Assembly: GCA_001592805.2 (NCBI GenBank)
Contig: CP051142.1
Span: 3,410,001 to 3,474,000, forward strand
Reading direction: 5' to 3'
Length of the DNA: 64,000 nt
Source of the DNA: Peltaster fructicola
Taxonomy: Eukaryota > Ascomycota > Dothideomycetes
Shown: positions 10,699 to 22,281 of the stretch, one piece after another
How positions within the stretch are numbered: position 1 is the stretch's first letter
Layout of the letters: each line of letters opens with the position of its first letter
Notes under the pieces: model-generated
The model's database searches: none
The model's input: the letters and a program-made list of their open reading frames with translations, nothing else
What the model was told of the DNA's origin: nothing
Translations under genes and position numbers: made by a program

Positions 10699-13600
10699 AT
10701 GCCAACTAAGCACGATGCTGTGCAAGGCTCACCTGCAAGCGCCGACAACAATGGTAACGTTGACACCACAGTCGCTGAGTCTGCACCACGAAGCACACTC
10801 TCGCGTAAGAGGACGAAGACTGGCTGCCTGACATGCCGGAAACGACGAATCAAGTGCGGCGAGGAACGGCCGATGTGCAAGAATTGCATCAAGTCGCGTC
10901 GACACTGTGATGGCTATGTTCAGCGTGTTGTCTTCAAGCCTCCGACTTTTGAGTACCGGACACCACTCGGTGGTACACCCTTGAGTTACCAGAACCTTGA
11001 TCCTAACGTAACTTACCATCCTGGTAGTACAGTCGCATTTACGCCAAATCAGCCGGCGTACTCACCCATGCAACCTGCGTTTTCTGGAGTGCAATCCTTC
11101 GAGAGGCCAGACTTGCATTGGCCGACAGCTCAACAGCTCGGTGTGCCAATACATACTGCTCATCCGCATCACCATCCTCCACCTCTACACCTTCATACTC
11201 ATCCTGTACAGCAACACTTCTCAGCGCCAGCACATCAAGCACCACCACATATCACACCTGGAACATATTCATTTAATTCACCTACCATTCATGCTCCTAA
11301 CGAGTACATCGACATCCCAGCGCATCCTGCATACACTCCATGGAGCAACATCTCACACCATATCTCGCCCAGCTCTGCAACATTTCAACCACTTATACCT
11401 GTCGATTCAGCCGTCGCTACAGAGCAGGCCGCATGGCACCAACCAACATATGGGCACATGAGCACTACAGGCTCAGCTACTCTCATGCGCTCCTCGCCCT
11501 CCCTACACTCGGAATCGAGATCCCTAGACTTCGCGCGTAATGACAGTTTCCAAACATCCTTTCTACCTGACACAGGACCAACGCAGCTGCTGAGAGACGC
11601 TGCCGTGGAGACGCAGGATGACGATTATTTCGACGTCAACTCAGACGACGGCGTGGACGATGCTGCTGCGCGAACCGAACCACCATTCGGCGTCATGTCC
11701 CTTGTGCACCAACTCGACACAATCCAGCAGATGCAGATACGGGCTTACGACACTTTCCTGTCTCATGGCATGCTCGATACCTATCGACCTGAAAGAGTTG
11801 CGAACCCACTTCGAAACGAGGCGACTGCACGAGTGTTCTTACATTTCATGACAGCTACAGGTCCGAGTTTATCACCATTCGAGCGGCACACAGCAAACCC
11901 TTCCAGCTTCTACACAAGTAGCGACACGCCTCTAACGCAGCGAGGAATCTGGACCTACACTATGCCAATGGCTGCTCTACATAACCAAGGACTTCTCCAC
12001 GCAATGCTGGCCCTAGCCAGTCTACACATTGCTCGACTGCAGAATGGATCTGTCACACCATCTCTCCAGCACTACGCTTGGTCGTTGAAGCGTGTCCACA
12101 GTGCTGTCGTCAATCCCAAGAAGCGTCTGAACCCCACGACCATCGCAGCATCAATGCTTCTGGGTTTCTATGAGGTCTTGACCGCAGAGCATTCAAAGTG
12201 GAGCACTCACCTAGCAGGTGCAAAGCAATTGATCATGGAGACCGATTTTCCTGGTATGATGCGCCAGTTTGGCATGATGAAGAAAGAGCGAGGGATGCGG
12301 ATACAGCATGAAGCAGCGTTCATGGGAATGCCACCGAGTCCTAGGAACATCGAAGATGACTGCTTAGACCAGATTCATGATGTTGATGAGGGTCTTATCA
12401 GTCGCTTCTTTGGCCAGAAGGTCAGTTATACCCGGCAAGGACACATCGAGGTACACACTACTGGTGGCATACCACGACTCGACTTGAGCAAGCTTGAGCT
12501 TTTGAAGGATTTATTCTGGTGGTACTGTAAGCAGGATGCATATCAGAGCATCATAAGTGGTAATCCGTTGCTGTAAGTTGGCACAACGTTGTGCAAGACT
12601 CTAAACCTAACAAGATCACAGCATGGATTACAGTAGATGGTCGGCGTGTCCTCCAAGAGCGCCTTTGGGCAGGCCTGATGCCGTCTATGGCTCATTTGAC
12701 CATCTGACCTTGCTGCTAGGACGAGTCGCTGACTTTGCCGCAAAAGATCGAGTGCGCAAACTCAAAGTCATGGATCAGAACGGGGACAATGGCGTCCACA
12801 CCCTAATAGTCGAATGGCCAGAGCACCACCGCCACGACCTCCAGCTGGTCAGCCTGCGCAGCCCTCCGCCAGGTCCCATGTTCTACGGTATGGCACCAAC
12901 ATCGGAGGCGAAAGTGCGAATGCCGACATCGTATGAGAGGTCTCATGCGAAGGCCTCTCCTGATCTGGAGCAGGAGACCTGGAGCTTGGAGACAGCATTG
13001 CAGGAGCATGACGACATACTGGCGGCTTTGCACGAGTTCAAGGCCAGCCTGGGCGTTGCATTCGCAACACTATCTGCAGACTGTCATTCTCCTGTACACA
13101 CCTCCTTCGGTCCTGCCTCAGTATACCGCTCCTTCGATATCGGCTGTATGATGGCCATCTGGAATATGACCGTCATCATCGCCATTCGCTCGCACCCATA
13201 CTACCACCCTGCGGCACACGTTGCTGCTGCAATGGCCACGATGGAGACCATGCCATATGCTATCGAAATTGGTCGAATCGCAGCTGGCATCGTGCCCGGA
13301 CCGCAACACGTTTCTTTGAACCCCTTCCTCGGTGCAGCACTTGTGGAGAGCTGTATGCCCTCCTTCTTCGCAGCGGTGCAGTATCAACAGCCAGAACAAC
13401 GGCACGAGACTATCGTACGTATCTTCAGCATTGCGCAACGCACGGGCTGGGCCACAGCAGGACTGATAGCGCATGGTTGCGAGACTGCCTGGGTTAAAGC
13501 AGCACAAGCTGGTCGAGGACCACCATATACCAGGATTGGCCGCTTGCATGAAGCCAATAGCACTGATTCGCGTCTAACAGGTAGCTGGGAACACCAAGAT

Positions 13601-13714
13601 CCGAGAGTGAAGCCAGACGAGGACGACCAGGTTGATCGTCGCTTCGTGAGGCAGAATCCTGTCGCCCGCTTGCATTGGGCGATAGGTATAATTGGAAATG
13701 AGCACGATATATGA
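10699..13714 (+). CDS. Zn2Cys6 fungal transcription factor
   Basis: Exons 10699-12572 and 12622-13714 around a 49-bp intron (donor gtaagt, acceptor cacag) give 988 residues. A binuclear zinc cluster sits near residues 43-70, with six Cys in CLTCRKRRIKC and CKNC...C spacing and basic residues for DNA contact. A His/Pro/Ser-rich linker follows (runs such as HPHHHPPPLHLH). The middle homology region is of the Fungal_trans_2 type (LLHAMLALASLHIARLQ, PTTIAASMLLGFYEVL, HLAGAKQLI). The protein is nuclear and probably a pathway or developmental regulator; the target is unknown. It is convergent with the SPO71-like gene, 181 bp apart. The long leader may carry translational control. Confidence 0.9.
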
Positions 13715-13895
13715 TCGTACGGCTTATTGAAAAGCGTTGCAACACTTACGAAGATACCCCTTGTACTATATGCATGATTCGACGCAGCACGGAGGAAAGC
13801 AGTCGTGTGTAATATATGTAGACAGCGTCAACTGTCATTTGCAATGCCTTCAGGGTATCTATGCTATCAACGCCACCCATGCTGAAATGCCAATC

Positions 13896-16730
13896 CTAAT
13901 TCATGTCTTGTAATCGCACGTCCTCCGTGATCGTCGAGCTCAGCCGCTCAATTTCATTCTGTATGGCGAGTACCCAATGGTCCCTCTCAGCTCGACTCCT
14001 TGCTTTGAACACGATACTCCTGCCAGTCGTGCCAAGTCTGCTGACCCTCTCTATCTGTGTCTTGGTCTGACTTTTCATATCCTTGCCGCTGTTCTGGCGC
14101 TCAACCTCCTTTCGAGCGTCCTTAACATCATCGATGGTCTTGCTGCTCTTGAACCACGATTTGGACTTGCTGTGCCAAATCACGAAAGTGGTCATAGCAT
14201 CTTCGTCTGTGCTGGTCCAGCCGTCTTCAAGATAGATGCGTGGCAGTGCATGATGGCCTGGCATGTTCGAATCAAACGTTCGGTTCTGATACAGCAGATC
14301 GCTCTCGGTGAGGAGCCCAGAATACAGATAGCAGCCTCGTAGGTCGATGCTCGATATCCGTTGATGATGAATCTGAGTAATCTTGCCTCCAGTACGTGAG
14401 CGCAATGTATCCTCGTAGATCAAGATGTGACCATGCGAGAGGATGACATGACATCGAGTAAAGGTCGTATGTCGACGAGGCTTGCGAAAAAGCAATCCTG
14501 ACAGATGTATGGATCGACAATTGGCTAGCCCGCACACGTTGTACATCTTCGAGGATGCAAAGGACTGTGATACTTCCCACTTGTACGCAAATTGTCCAAC
14601 GATAGCTTCTGCACGCTCGTCGATGCCAAGAGATGTAAGGTTGTGCTCGCGAACAGATTTGTACAGATTCATGTCTTCTCTTGCGCGCTTAGTCCAGTAG
14701 TTGACCAATTCCTGAACGCGCTTCATCCATTGAGCACATGTCGCCCTGCTGAATGCTTGCAGACGTATTATTAGTCCATTGTACAAGACCAGCTCGAAAA
14801 TTCGATCTTCTTCGATCTCTTCGGCTATTCCATCTTCGTGCGGATGATCTGGAACGGTTTGATGGAAGTCGACTTGCTCGCCTTCGTCCACGTTGTCGTC
14901 TGCGGCCAAAGCACCTTTACGCATCGCTCGAACTCGCTTGATGTCGCTGAAGTCGATAAAGCCATCACTTGCGAGCAACATGTTGACCTGTCGTCCGGCT
15001 TCGTTTGCGGCATTCTGATCCTGCTGAAGCATTTCGTGGTATGGAAGGTCGTTCTCATCTAGCCAGCTGATCTTTGATTCGGACAGTGGATATGGATCGA
15101 TGTCGTAGATCATGGGTATTTGCTCGGCAATCTTCTGCGTCGAAGGTACTGCACCGTTTCGTTCCATTCGCATCTTCGGGGGCGGCGGTGGTGTGGCTCG
15201 TGAAGGTCTCAAGAAGAGCAGGTACTGGTTTTGTGAGGTAAAGTATAGACGCTTGAACATCATCTTGCCCATGCGACGATCTGCGCCTTTCTGTGAGGTC
15301 AGACGAATGAGGAAGCCTTCGACTGGAGGTGGCTCTTGCAGGCCCTTCGTATCTCTTGTACCTCTGGTATCGGTCGAGTAGTGATCCTTCGGCAGCAGCT
15401 GCAGATCGTGTGTCTTGACCATGGCGACAGTGCCGTACATTTTCTGCTCGATTGCACCATGTACCCATTCGAGTCTGTCGTATCGTTTCCAGGCTAGACC
15501 AATACGACCATGTGCTTGCCAGACTTTCAGAACGTCATTCCACTCGGACGAGCCTTTGAGCATTTCCATACAACGCGCAACGATCGCTCCTGCAGCTCCG
15601 GACTCGTCAGACAGGGCGACAGCGAGTGCATGCTCGTCGCCAGCAGCGGCTTTGGTAAGCGTCTGCTCTACCTCTGCTTTCCTGAAAGGGTCGTCGAGAC
15701 GTAGGCTTATATTCAGGTCTGGAATGTTGACCTGGAGTGTTTGAGATCGCTTCACGCCCATCATTGTCCTGAGGAATGTAAACCACTCGACAGAAGTTGC
15801 TCCTGACAATGGCCGAAGATAATAGATGGTTGTACGGCTTCCTCCTCTTGTCCATACGCACAGAGTCTTATCGAGAGAAGAGTACAAGTTGACTTGGGCT
15901 AGCCTTTGGCTGAGTAATATCTGCGCCTTGGCTCTCTTCTTCACCTTCTGGTCTTCTGTGGCTGCAATGACTCTTGTCTGGTATAGCTGCAACACCGCAT
16001 CTGCGTCATCGACCGAGTACTTTCGGCACACGACCATAAACTCACGCCATTTGTCCTGCATCCTCGTCTCAATGCCCTGGCTGATGCGCTCATCATAGTC
16101 TGGCAGCTGCTGTTGTGTCACATCGATCCGCACGAGCATCTTGTCTACCTTGAGTAGCTCGCCATCTTTGATAGTCGAAGAACGTAGTCCCGTCTTTGAT
16201 GCTAAGCGCCTTGCACGAGCACGAAGTTGTAGTCGTGAGGCTTCATTGAAGGTCACTCGTGGTTTGGTCGACGGTTTTGGCCCATGTTCGATGGTCTGTG
16301 GTCTGATTGATGGCTTTGGCGCATCCTCGGCGGTCTGTGGCAGGATACGAGGTGAAGGCTGCGGTGTACGGTTGTGCTGGCTATGCAGAAGAGATCGTGT
16401 CGAGGCATTGGTAGCATCTTGGGTCGTCAGATCTGCTGAAGTCCCGACTGCTGTCGTGCTATCGTCAGGTCTAGGCTCCAGTACTGCTGGAGCATTGGGC
16501 TGTTCGTCATGGTGTCCATCGAGTGCTGGCTGCTCTGCTCGAAAGCTCGGTCTCTTAGACGTGCCTAGGAAGAAGTACTGCTTGTACCAATGCTTGCGGT
16601 GGCTCTTGAGCCATCCCTCAGGTATAGGACCAATGAATGTCCTTCGACTGGTAATGTGAAGATGTTCTGGTGTACCATGCTCAAGTCTGCGTGCTGTATA
16701 TGAGTCGTGAGGGAGTTCGTGCTGCGACAT
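13896..16730 (-). CDS. SPO71-like pleckstrin-homology domain protein
   Basis: A single exon encodes 944 residues. The N-terminus holds the block TFIGPIPEGWLKSHRKHWYK (about 30-50), which I associate with the N-terminal domain of yeast Spo71. A disordered Thr/Pro/Gln-rich stretch follows, then helices, one PH-like domain around 285-330 (VWTRGGSRTTIYYLRP) and another from about 470 (PPVEGFLIRLTSQKG, FKRLYFTSQNQYLLFL). A third PH-like region near the end includes SRAERDHWVLAIQNEIERL. Spo71 works with Vps13 at the prospore membrane in yeast; the filamentous-fungus role is not settled, but lipid binding at a membrane is a fair inference. The family call rests on motif memory. Confidence 0.75.
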   Translation of the reverse strand: MSQHELPHDSYTARRLEHGTPEHLHITSRRTFIGPIPEGWLKSHRKHWYKQYFFLGTSKRPSFRAEQPALDGHHDEQPNAPAVLEPRPDDSTTAVGTSADLTTQDATNASTRSLLHSQHNRTPQPSPRILPQTAEDAPKPSIRPQTIEHGPKPSTKPRVTFNEASRLQLRARARRLASKTGLRSSTIKDGELLKVDKMLVRIDVTQQQLPDYDERISQGIETRMQDKWREFMVVCRKYSVDDADAVLQLYQTRVIAATEDQKVKKRAKAQILLSQRLAQVNLYSSLDKTLCVWTRGGSRTTIYYLRPLSGATSVEWFTFLRTMMGVKRSQTLQVNIPDLNISLRLDDPFRKAEVEQTLTKAAAGDEHALAVALSDESGAAGAIVARCMEMLKGSSEWNDVLKVWQAHGRIGLAWKRYDRLEWVHGAIEQKMYGTVAMVKTHDLQLLPKDHYSTDTRGTRDTKGLQEPPPVEGFLIRLTSQKGADRRMGKMMFKRLYFTSQNQYLLFLRPSRATPPPPPKMRMERNGAVPSTQKIAEQIPMIYDIDPYPLSESKISWLDENDLPYHEMLQQDQNAANEAGRQVNMLLASDGFIDFSDIKRVRAMRKGALAADDNVDEGEQVDFHQTVPDHPHEDGIAEEIEEDRIFELVLYNGLIIRLQAFSRATCAQWMKRVQELVNYWTKRAREDMNLYKSVREHNLTSLGIDERAEAIVGQFAYKWEVSQSFASSKMYNVCGLANCRSIHLSGLLFRKPRRHTTFTRCHVILSHGHILIYEDTLRSRTGGKITQIHHQRISSIDLRGCYLYSGLLTESDLLYQNRTFDSNMPGHHALPRIYLEDGWTSTDEDAMTTFVIWHSKSKSWFKSSKTIDDVKDARKEVERQNSGKDMKSQTKTQIERVSRLGTTGRSIVFKARSRAERDHWVLAIQNEIERLSSTITEDVRLQDMN

Positions 16731-17839
16731 TGCTAGACATGCTCCCTAATTGGTGTATGGCTGCATGAATAGCACGATTTGTTCGTGATCGCGCGAGGAG
16801 TCGCGTTATGGAGCGAGGTGACGTCGGCGGCTCAGTTGGGATGGGGATCGAGTTTGCACAGTATGCATAGTACCTCTTTCTTCATTACATGATAATCGAT
16901 ATGGCACTCGAGTTAATATCGATCTACGATGCATGCTCTGATGCTCAGAGGTTGTCGGCTCGAAAGCTTTCCCGTTGGTCGTGTGCTGCGAACGATCAAG
17001 GAGTATGTGCCCTGGTGACTATGGCAGAACACAACAGATGCACACCACTAGAGTGGCCTATCAACACTGAGGTCACCATGCCTATCATCGCTCAGAGCAC
17101 GTCAAACAGTATCTCGACACTCAGCTTGTCGCAATCACAAAGGTGGTGAGTACGAGGTGTCAGGTTTCGCACAGCGCACATCTCGGATCCCTTGCTTTTG
17201 TCCTCAAGAAGAGCCGTGGAATACAATGCTGGTAACATAATGCTCGGAAGACATACCTTCCGGGTTCTGCGTATGCCTGTTGGCTTCCTCACTCATATCA
17301 GTCGAGAAGCTCTACCCTCCACTTGACGCCGTACACTCGCATATACGACGATAGGAGCTCTCACTAGCTCTATGGATACTCGCCGAAATGGCTAGCATGT
17401 GGGACGATGTCCTCTCACAACACAGCATCATTGCTTCTCTGAGCCCGACACACCAGGCGCATGCTAAACGTCCACCAACAACGAATCAATAATGAAGGTA
17501 ATAAGTGCTGGGTCGCGGTAGAGCCAAGCAAGAATCTGCAAATGCCGTCAGGAAGCATCGTATATGCACGAAGATGAACAGCCTGGCCGCACTCCCGGAT
17601 GTCGTGACAGCCGGACAGGAAGCCTTCGATGGCATACAGCCTCGTGTATGTACGATTGCGGCGAACTCTGGCGTTTCTCGGTCGATATGTCAGGATTGGA
17701 AGCTATAATGGATGCTTCATCACACCGGAAGGCGTAGCAGCCGTGCTGTGGCCAGACAGTGGTAGACACTTGCGAACGAGTATAAGATACCAGCGCCTAC
17801 AAAGGTTGGTCTCTATCTGTTCTTGTTTCTTCTTTCACG
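16731..17839. other. Intergenic region between divergent SPO71-like and FAD oxidoreductase genes
   Basis: About 1.1 kb. Only short open frames without motifs are present. No RNA gene or repeat was recognised. Confidence 0.55.
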
Positions 17840-19313
17840 ATGATCTCTAGGAGCATAATTCCGTACATTGCTCTTGCTGGTATGAGTGCTACGGCCTTGG
17901 CATATAGCTCCAGGCCTTACAGGCAAGCAACATAGCGCTTCATCCTTGCCCAGCTAACGAAACAGCCATGGCATCAACCATACTGATTTTGAACACAATC
18001 TCTCAACGATTGTGGATGTTGTTATTATCGGTGGCGGCAGCTCTGGTATGTATTCTGCAACACGATTACACCAGATGAACCAGAGCGTCCTGGTCATCGA
18101 GCCTCGAGATCGTACTGGCGGCCATGTCGATACATACATCGACCCTCACACAGGCTCAGCAATAGACGTTGGCGTCCTCTACTACCATAACATCTCCGTG
18201 ATGACTGACTTTGCTCAATATGTCGGAGTGCCTATGACAGCAGAGAGCTTAACAACTTCTGATGCAAACAAGACACATATCATTGACTTCTCAGCCGGCA
18301 CGGCTGTGCCTGAGGACGAGATCGCAGCACTCGGCGACACAACTGCTGCTTTCTTGAAGTACTACAGCATCCTGTCTGAGTATCCCTACCTGCAATCTGG
18401 CTTTCATCTACCATCACCAGTACCGGAAGACCTTCTACTGCCATGGAAGGACTTCATCGTCCAGCATGATCTATCTGGTCTTGCTTTCTCGATCGACCTG
18501 TTCAATCAAGGATGGAAGGATATACTCAACATGCCTACGCTTTACATACTGAAAGGGTTTGGCCAACTATTGCTGCAGTCGTTCTTTGCCGGCTATGAGC
18601 TTGCCACTGCTCGTCACAACAATCAGGAACTCTTCGATGCGGCTGTTCGCAAGATTGGACAAGACAGGGTCTTGTTGAGTAGTCATGTCGAGCACGTCTC
18701 TCGTTCTCCCGATGGTGTCTTTCTTGTCGCTGCGACACCAAAAGGTCAACGTCTGGTGAAGGCTCGAAAGCTCTTGATCACAGCACCACCGCTCTTGGAC
18801 GTTTTGGAGCCGTTCATGTCACTCGATGATGAGGAGCATGATATCTTTGGCAGGTTTGATTGTGGCTACTACTGGAATGCACTGCTGAGAAGTGCAGCAC
18901 TGCCGGATGCTGATGGTATCTACAATGTTGGAAGCAACAATTCTTACTACATTGCTGATCAGCCTGGTATTTTGACCATCATCCCGACAGGGGTGTCACA
19001 ACTGCATAGAGTCTACTATGGCAGTCCAACGTATATGACGGACGAAGAGGTTGTCGACAGTATTATGACAACCACTGAGAAAGCGCTGCAGGTCATTGCT
19101 GTTGATGGTGACCTCTCCGTGCCATTCATTCGGAGCCATGCGCCTTATCACTGCACAGTCTCAGCAGACGATATCAGAGCAGGCTTCTACGACAGATTAC
19201 AAGCTCTCCAGGGCAAGAAGAGCACATACTACACTGGAGCTACCTTTCAAGCACACGACTCAGGGTCGATATGGCTGTTCACTGAAAATGAAGTCCTCAC
19301 TATGCTGGTATGA
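17840..19313 (+). CDS. Secreted FAD-dependent amine-oxidase-like oxidoreductase
   Basis: Exon 1 (17840-17922) encodes MISRSIIPYIALAGMSATAL, a signal peptide. It joins exon 2 (17966-19313) across a 43-bp intron with a GC donor (gcaagc), a CTAAC branch site and an acag acceptor; the join is in frame and gives 476 residues. The FAD-binding Rossmann motif DVVIIGGGSSGMYSATRL lies at about 44-61 and the second dinucleotide motif in EPRDRTGGHVDTY. The rest resembles the flavin-containing amine oxidase superfamily (the group that includes beta-cyclopiazonate-dehydrogenase-like enzymes). Substrate unknown. It is tail to tail with the NmrA-like gene, 87 bp between stops. The exon 1 model is my inference; the body of the gene is firm. 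Confidence 0.85.
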
Positions 19314-19400
19314 CACTGGCAAGGGATCTCAGAGAGTGTGACAGACGGGAAAAGCATCATTCACTCATTACATATCTACCAAGCTTCGACATTCTTCTGC

Positions 19401-20476
19401 CTACCACGAAGCTTTGACGAAGTCAGCCCAGGTGGTCGGCTTCTCCGGTAGTAGAGCCTGAGACTTTGCGGTCTCCTTCTCGCTGCCCTTTCCATAGTAA
19501 CTGTAGTCTCGTACGAGCAGCATGTTCTCAATCAATTCTTCGGCCTTCTTGTTGGCGCCCATGGCTTGGAAACCTTGCTCTCTGGTGACCTCAACGAAGT
19601 TGACCTTTGAGCCAGTGACTGTTGTTATCGTGTCGACGATCTCCTGGGGAGTGCGCCTGAGAGTATTAGCAAGTGTCGAGCGACAGCAGAAAAGACGACA
19701 CTCACCATTCGCTGACTCCTTGCACGCTCAAGTGCTGCACGGTGCTCTCCGGTGCCAACAAGATACCAGCGACATAGTTGCCGGTATCTTTCTTGGTGTC
19801 GAGAAGAGCTACGTGGGTCTCGGTTGCTTGCCATGGCTGTGCGAAGTTCTTCGTGCCGTCCTGGCCTGGGAAGGTCATGCTCTTGATGTTTGACATGTAG
19901 AAAGCCGGCATGAAAAAGGTCGACACAGGAAGGGAAGATGTTGGTATTGAGCGGATGTACTCCTCAACATTGGCCTTGCTATCGAAGTGCGAAACGTGTT
20001 GAAGAGCTCCATTGGTGACTGGGTAGTGTTAGTGCTGTCTAGATATGATATGCAGAGGACTCACGCTTTGTGACGTGCGGCAGAGAGGACCAGATGAGAT
20101 GGTGAACTTTCTCGGCCACGCTGGCATCGGTGATGTTCTTGCCATGCTTGAATTCAAGCTCCTTGTCCTCGTGCTCCCAGTCTAGGAATGTCAGAGTTGA
20201 ACCTATGGAATTTGAGTGTGCCAACTCACAGTTTGTTACAGCAAAGACAGCATAGCTGCCTCGAAGAGCCTCTTGCAGTGACTCCACATGGTTCATGTCT
20301 GCTTGCACGAGCTCAACGCCCTTGGCGTGCAGAGCTTGAGCTGCTGGCTTGGTGGTGTCTCGAGTGATGCCTCTGACCTTGTAGAGCTGGCTCAGCTTTG
20401 GATGGTTGAGAATGGCTTCGACGACGCTGCCACCCTGTGCGCCAGTGGCACCGAAGACTGTGATGATTCGAGACAT
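19401..20476 (-). CDS. NmrA-like family NAD(P)-binding protein
   Basis: Four exons (20476-20230, 20181-20065, 20018-19706, 19656-19401) with introns of 46-49 bp, each joined in frame. The start ATG begins MSRIITVFGATGAQGGSVV, whose GATGAQGG is the NAD(P)-binding glycine motif of the NmrA/atypical SDR family. Further family marks are RGITRDTTKPAAQAL, VELVQADM, FAVTNYWEH (made by splicing) and TFFMPAFYM. These proteins lack the classic SDR catalytic set and often act as redox sensors or isoflavone-reductase-like enzymes. A longer in-frame ATG at 20599 exists, but the glycine motif at the N-terminus argues for the chosen start. The convergent flavin enzyme may or may not be functionally linked. 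Confidence 0.93.
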
Positions 20477-22281
20477 TGCTGTTGTGAGTGCTTTGCTTCC
20501 AGGCGATGTGAGATGAATTTGTGAGTGTGAAGGTGCTGATGTGGTTGATACATCATCTTTGGGGTTGACCTTGAGGTTCATATACACACGGGAGCACATA
20601 GCCTGACCCGTGGTCTGGATCGCGCTTCGGTGCTACCTTCATGGCGAGTGCTTGGCGGATGGTTTAGTCATGACGACAGCCGGACATAGAGGAAGCTATT
20701 GAGCTGTACGAAGCCGCTCGCACCAGTTTCTCAGCAATTGACCCGCTTATTCATCACCGGCCTTCGACCTCTTGCTCTTCCTCCGAAGCCACTTCACTCT
20801 TGATTACACATCGACCATGAGTGAAGCCATGCATTGCTGTGCTATGCTGTGACGGAGAGTCCGTACTGCCTTCGACAAGCTATGCCGACGATGATATTGC
20901 GCTCAAGCATGCGAGACACGACGGACAACGTACAAAGCCGGGCTCGATCACTGTGAGCTTTCCCTAACGGCGGCATAACATTGTACGTTTACTCTATGGT
21001 ATGCCGACTCGCTATCATCGTCGCATCATCAACAATGCAGAGTGTGGTGGTATGCCAGGTGAGTCCTGGCTGCAAGGGTGTGATTTGCGAGAGCGTGTTA
21101 CCCAACACAACCTGGTGACCGCCAACTCGCTTCAACCAGCTATTCCAGATGAGCATCAGCAACCACGTCAGCAACGATAGCCATAATCGACCGCCTTTGG
21201 CTAGTTGTATAGTGTACTGCCACGACGTAGTGTTGCAGATGTATGGACGAACCGTGGATGACAAAAGAGCAAGAGCAAGAGCCAGGACTTCCAGCGTTAC
21301 ATTGTCTCATGCACGGTATGTGTCCTTTGGTGTTCACATGCAGCTATGGAGTATATCATGGTGAGTCTAGCTATGCGCATAGCAATGGGAGAGGTCGTGT
21401 CAGAGATAGGTTCAGCAGACTGCCCAATAACACGGATACCATTTGCTGCGTCGCTCTACCTTTCTAACTTGGCGACTGGTCGACACAACGACCTCTCTAT
21501 ATGCAACAACCCGACCACACAATCTGCTGGATTGAAGTGCGTTGTCTGGACTCGATGATTCGTTTCTCGTGAAGCCTTCTTGCTGTGCTCAGTCTTACAG
21601 ACACAACTCATAGCGACAACTACTTCTACAACATAAGTACAGCCTATGATCAGACAAACGGCTTGCCGCAAGCGTCTACGAATCCACTTGTGCCGCACCC
21701 TCGTCGACGACCATACCTCGAGATCACAACAAGCTTGTTCAATGGACTCGTAGCCAGCATCATGGACATGCTCACGAGCGTGACTTTCATACTCACCGAC
21801 ATGCTTTCACATCCAACGCCGGCCAGTGCGGAGCTCAGGACGCTGCAAGTATAGCACGCTCACCTTAAACTGCTTGCAAGATATCGAATCAACGGTGGTA
21901 TGTCCGCGTTTTCGATACATAGTAAGTCCGCTCTTTCGACACATAGTAAGCTCTTCTATGCAAACCTGCTCAAAGCGGATACTGCTGATCTCCGATCCTG
22001 GTTCTTGCGTCTTGTCCTGCGAACATTGCTTGCGGAGCGCAACGACATGCTCGAGTTGTGCTTCGTTCATCGTCTCATTGTTCATACCACTGGAGAGTGT
22101 CCAAAGAGGCATTCTCTGATTCATTGAGTGGCTATATAGCTGTACTGAAGAGTGTCCGAGGTGCATCGATTGAAGGATACATCAATGTAATCACTCCGTT
22201 GACCTAAGCAACGTTATTGTAACGGTAAAACGTCCTTCGGGACGAGAAACTCCTCTGACTAAGGAGAAGAAGCCTGCATCG
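20477..22281. other. Gene-poor region
   Basis: About 1.8 kb without a supported gene. It contains short open frames on both strands and a 24-bp imperfect duplication near 21911. Nothing resembles a transposase, reverse transcriptase or tRNA. Confidence 0.5.
21911..21957. repeat. Imperfect tandem duplication, period 24 bp
   Basis: The block ttcgatacatagtaag at 21911 recurs as ttcgacacatagtaag at 21935, one mismatch in the first 16 bases, with related pyrimidine-rich spacers. Two units only. No function is evident. Confidence 0.6.

Noticed and set aside
16141-16659. 172-codon plus-strand frame opposite the SPO71-like gene
   Set aside because: Antisense shadow of a real coding region, with odd Cys/Ser composition and no motif.
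17505-17850. Short plus-strand frames just before the FAD oxidoreductase
   Set aside because: They overlap each other, lack motifs and do not join the signal-peptide exon in frame.
17840-20476. A secondary-metabolite cluster around the FAD oxidoreductase and NmrA-like genes
   Set aside because: No polyketide synthase, NRPS, terpene cyclase or dedicated regulator lies within the window near them.
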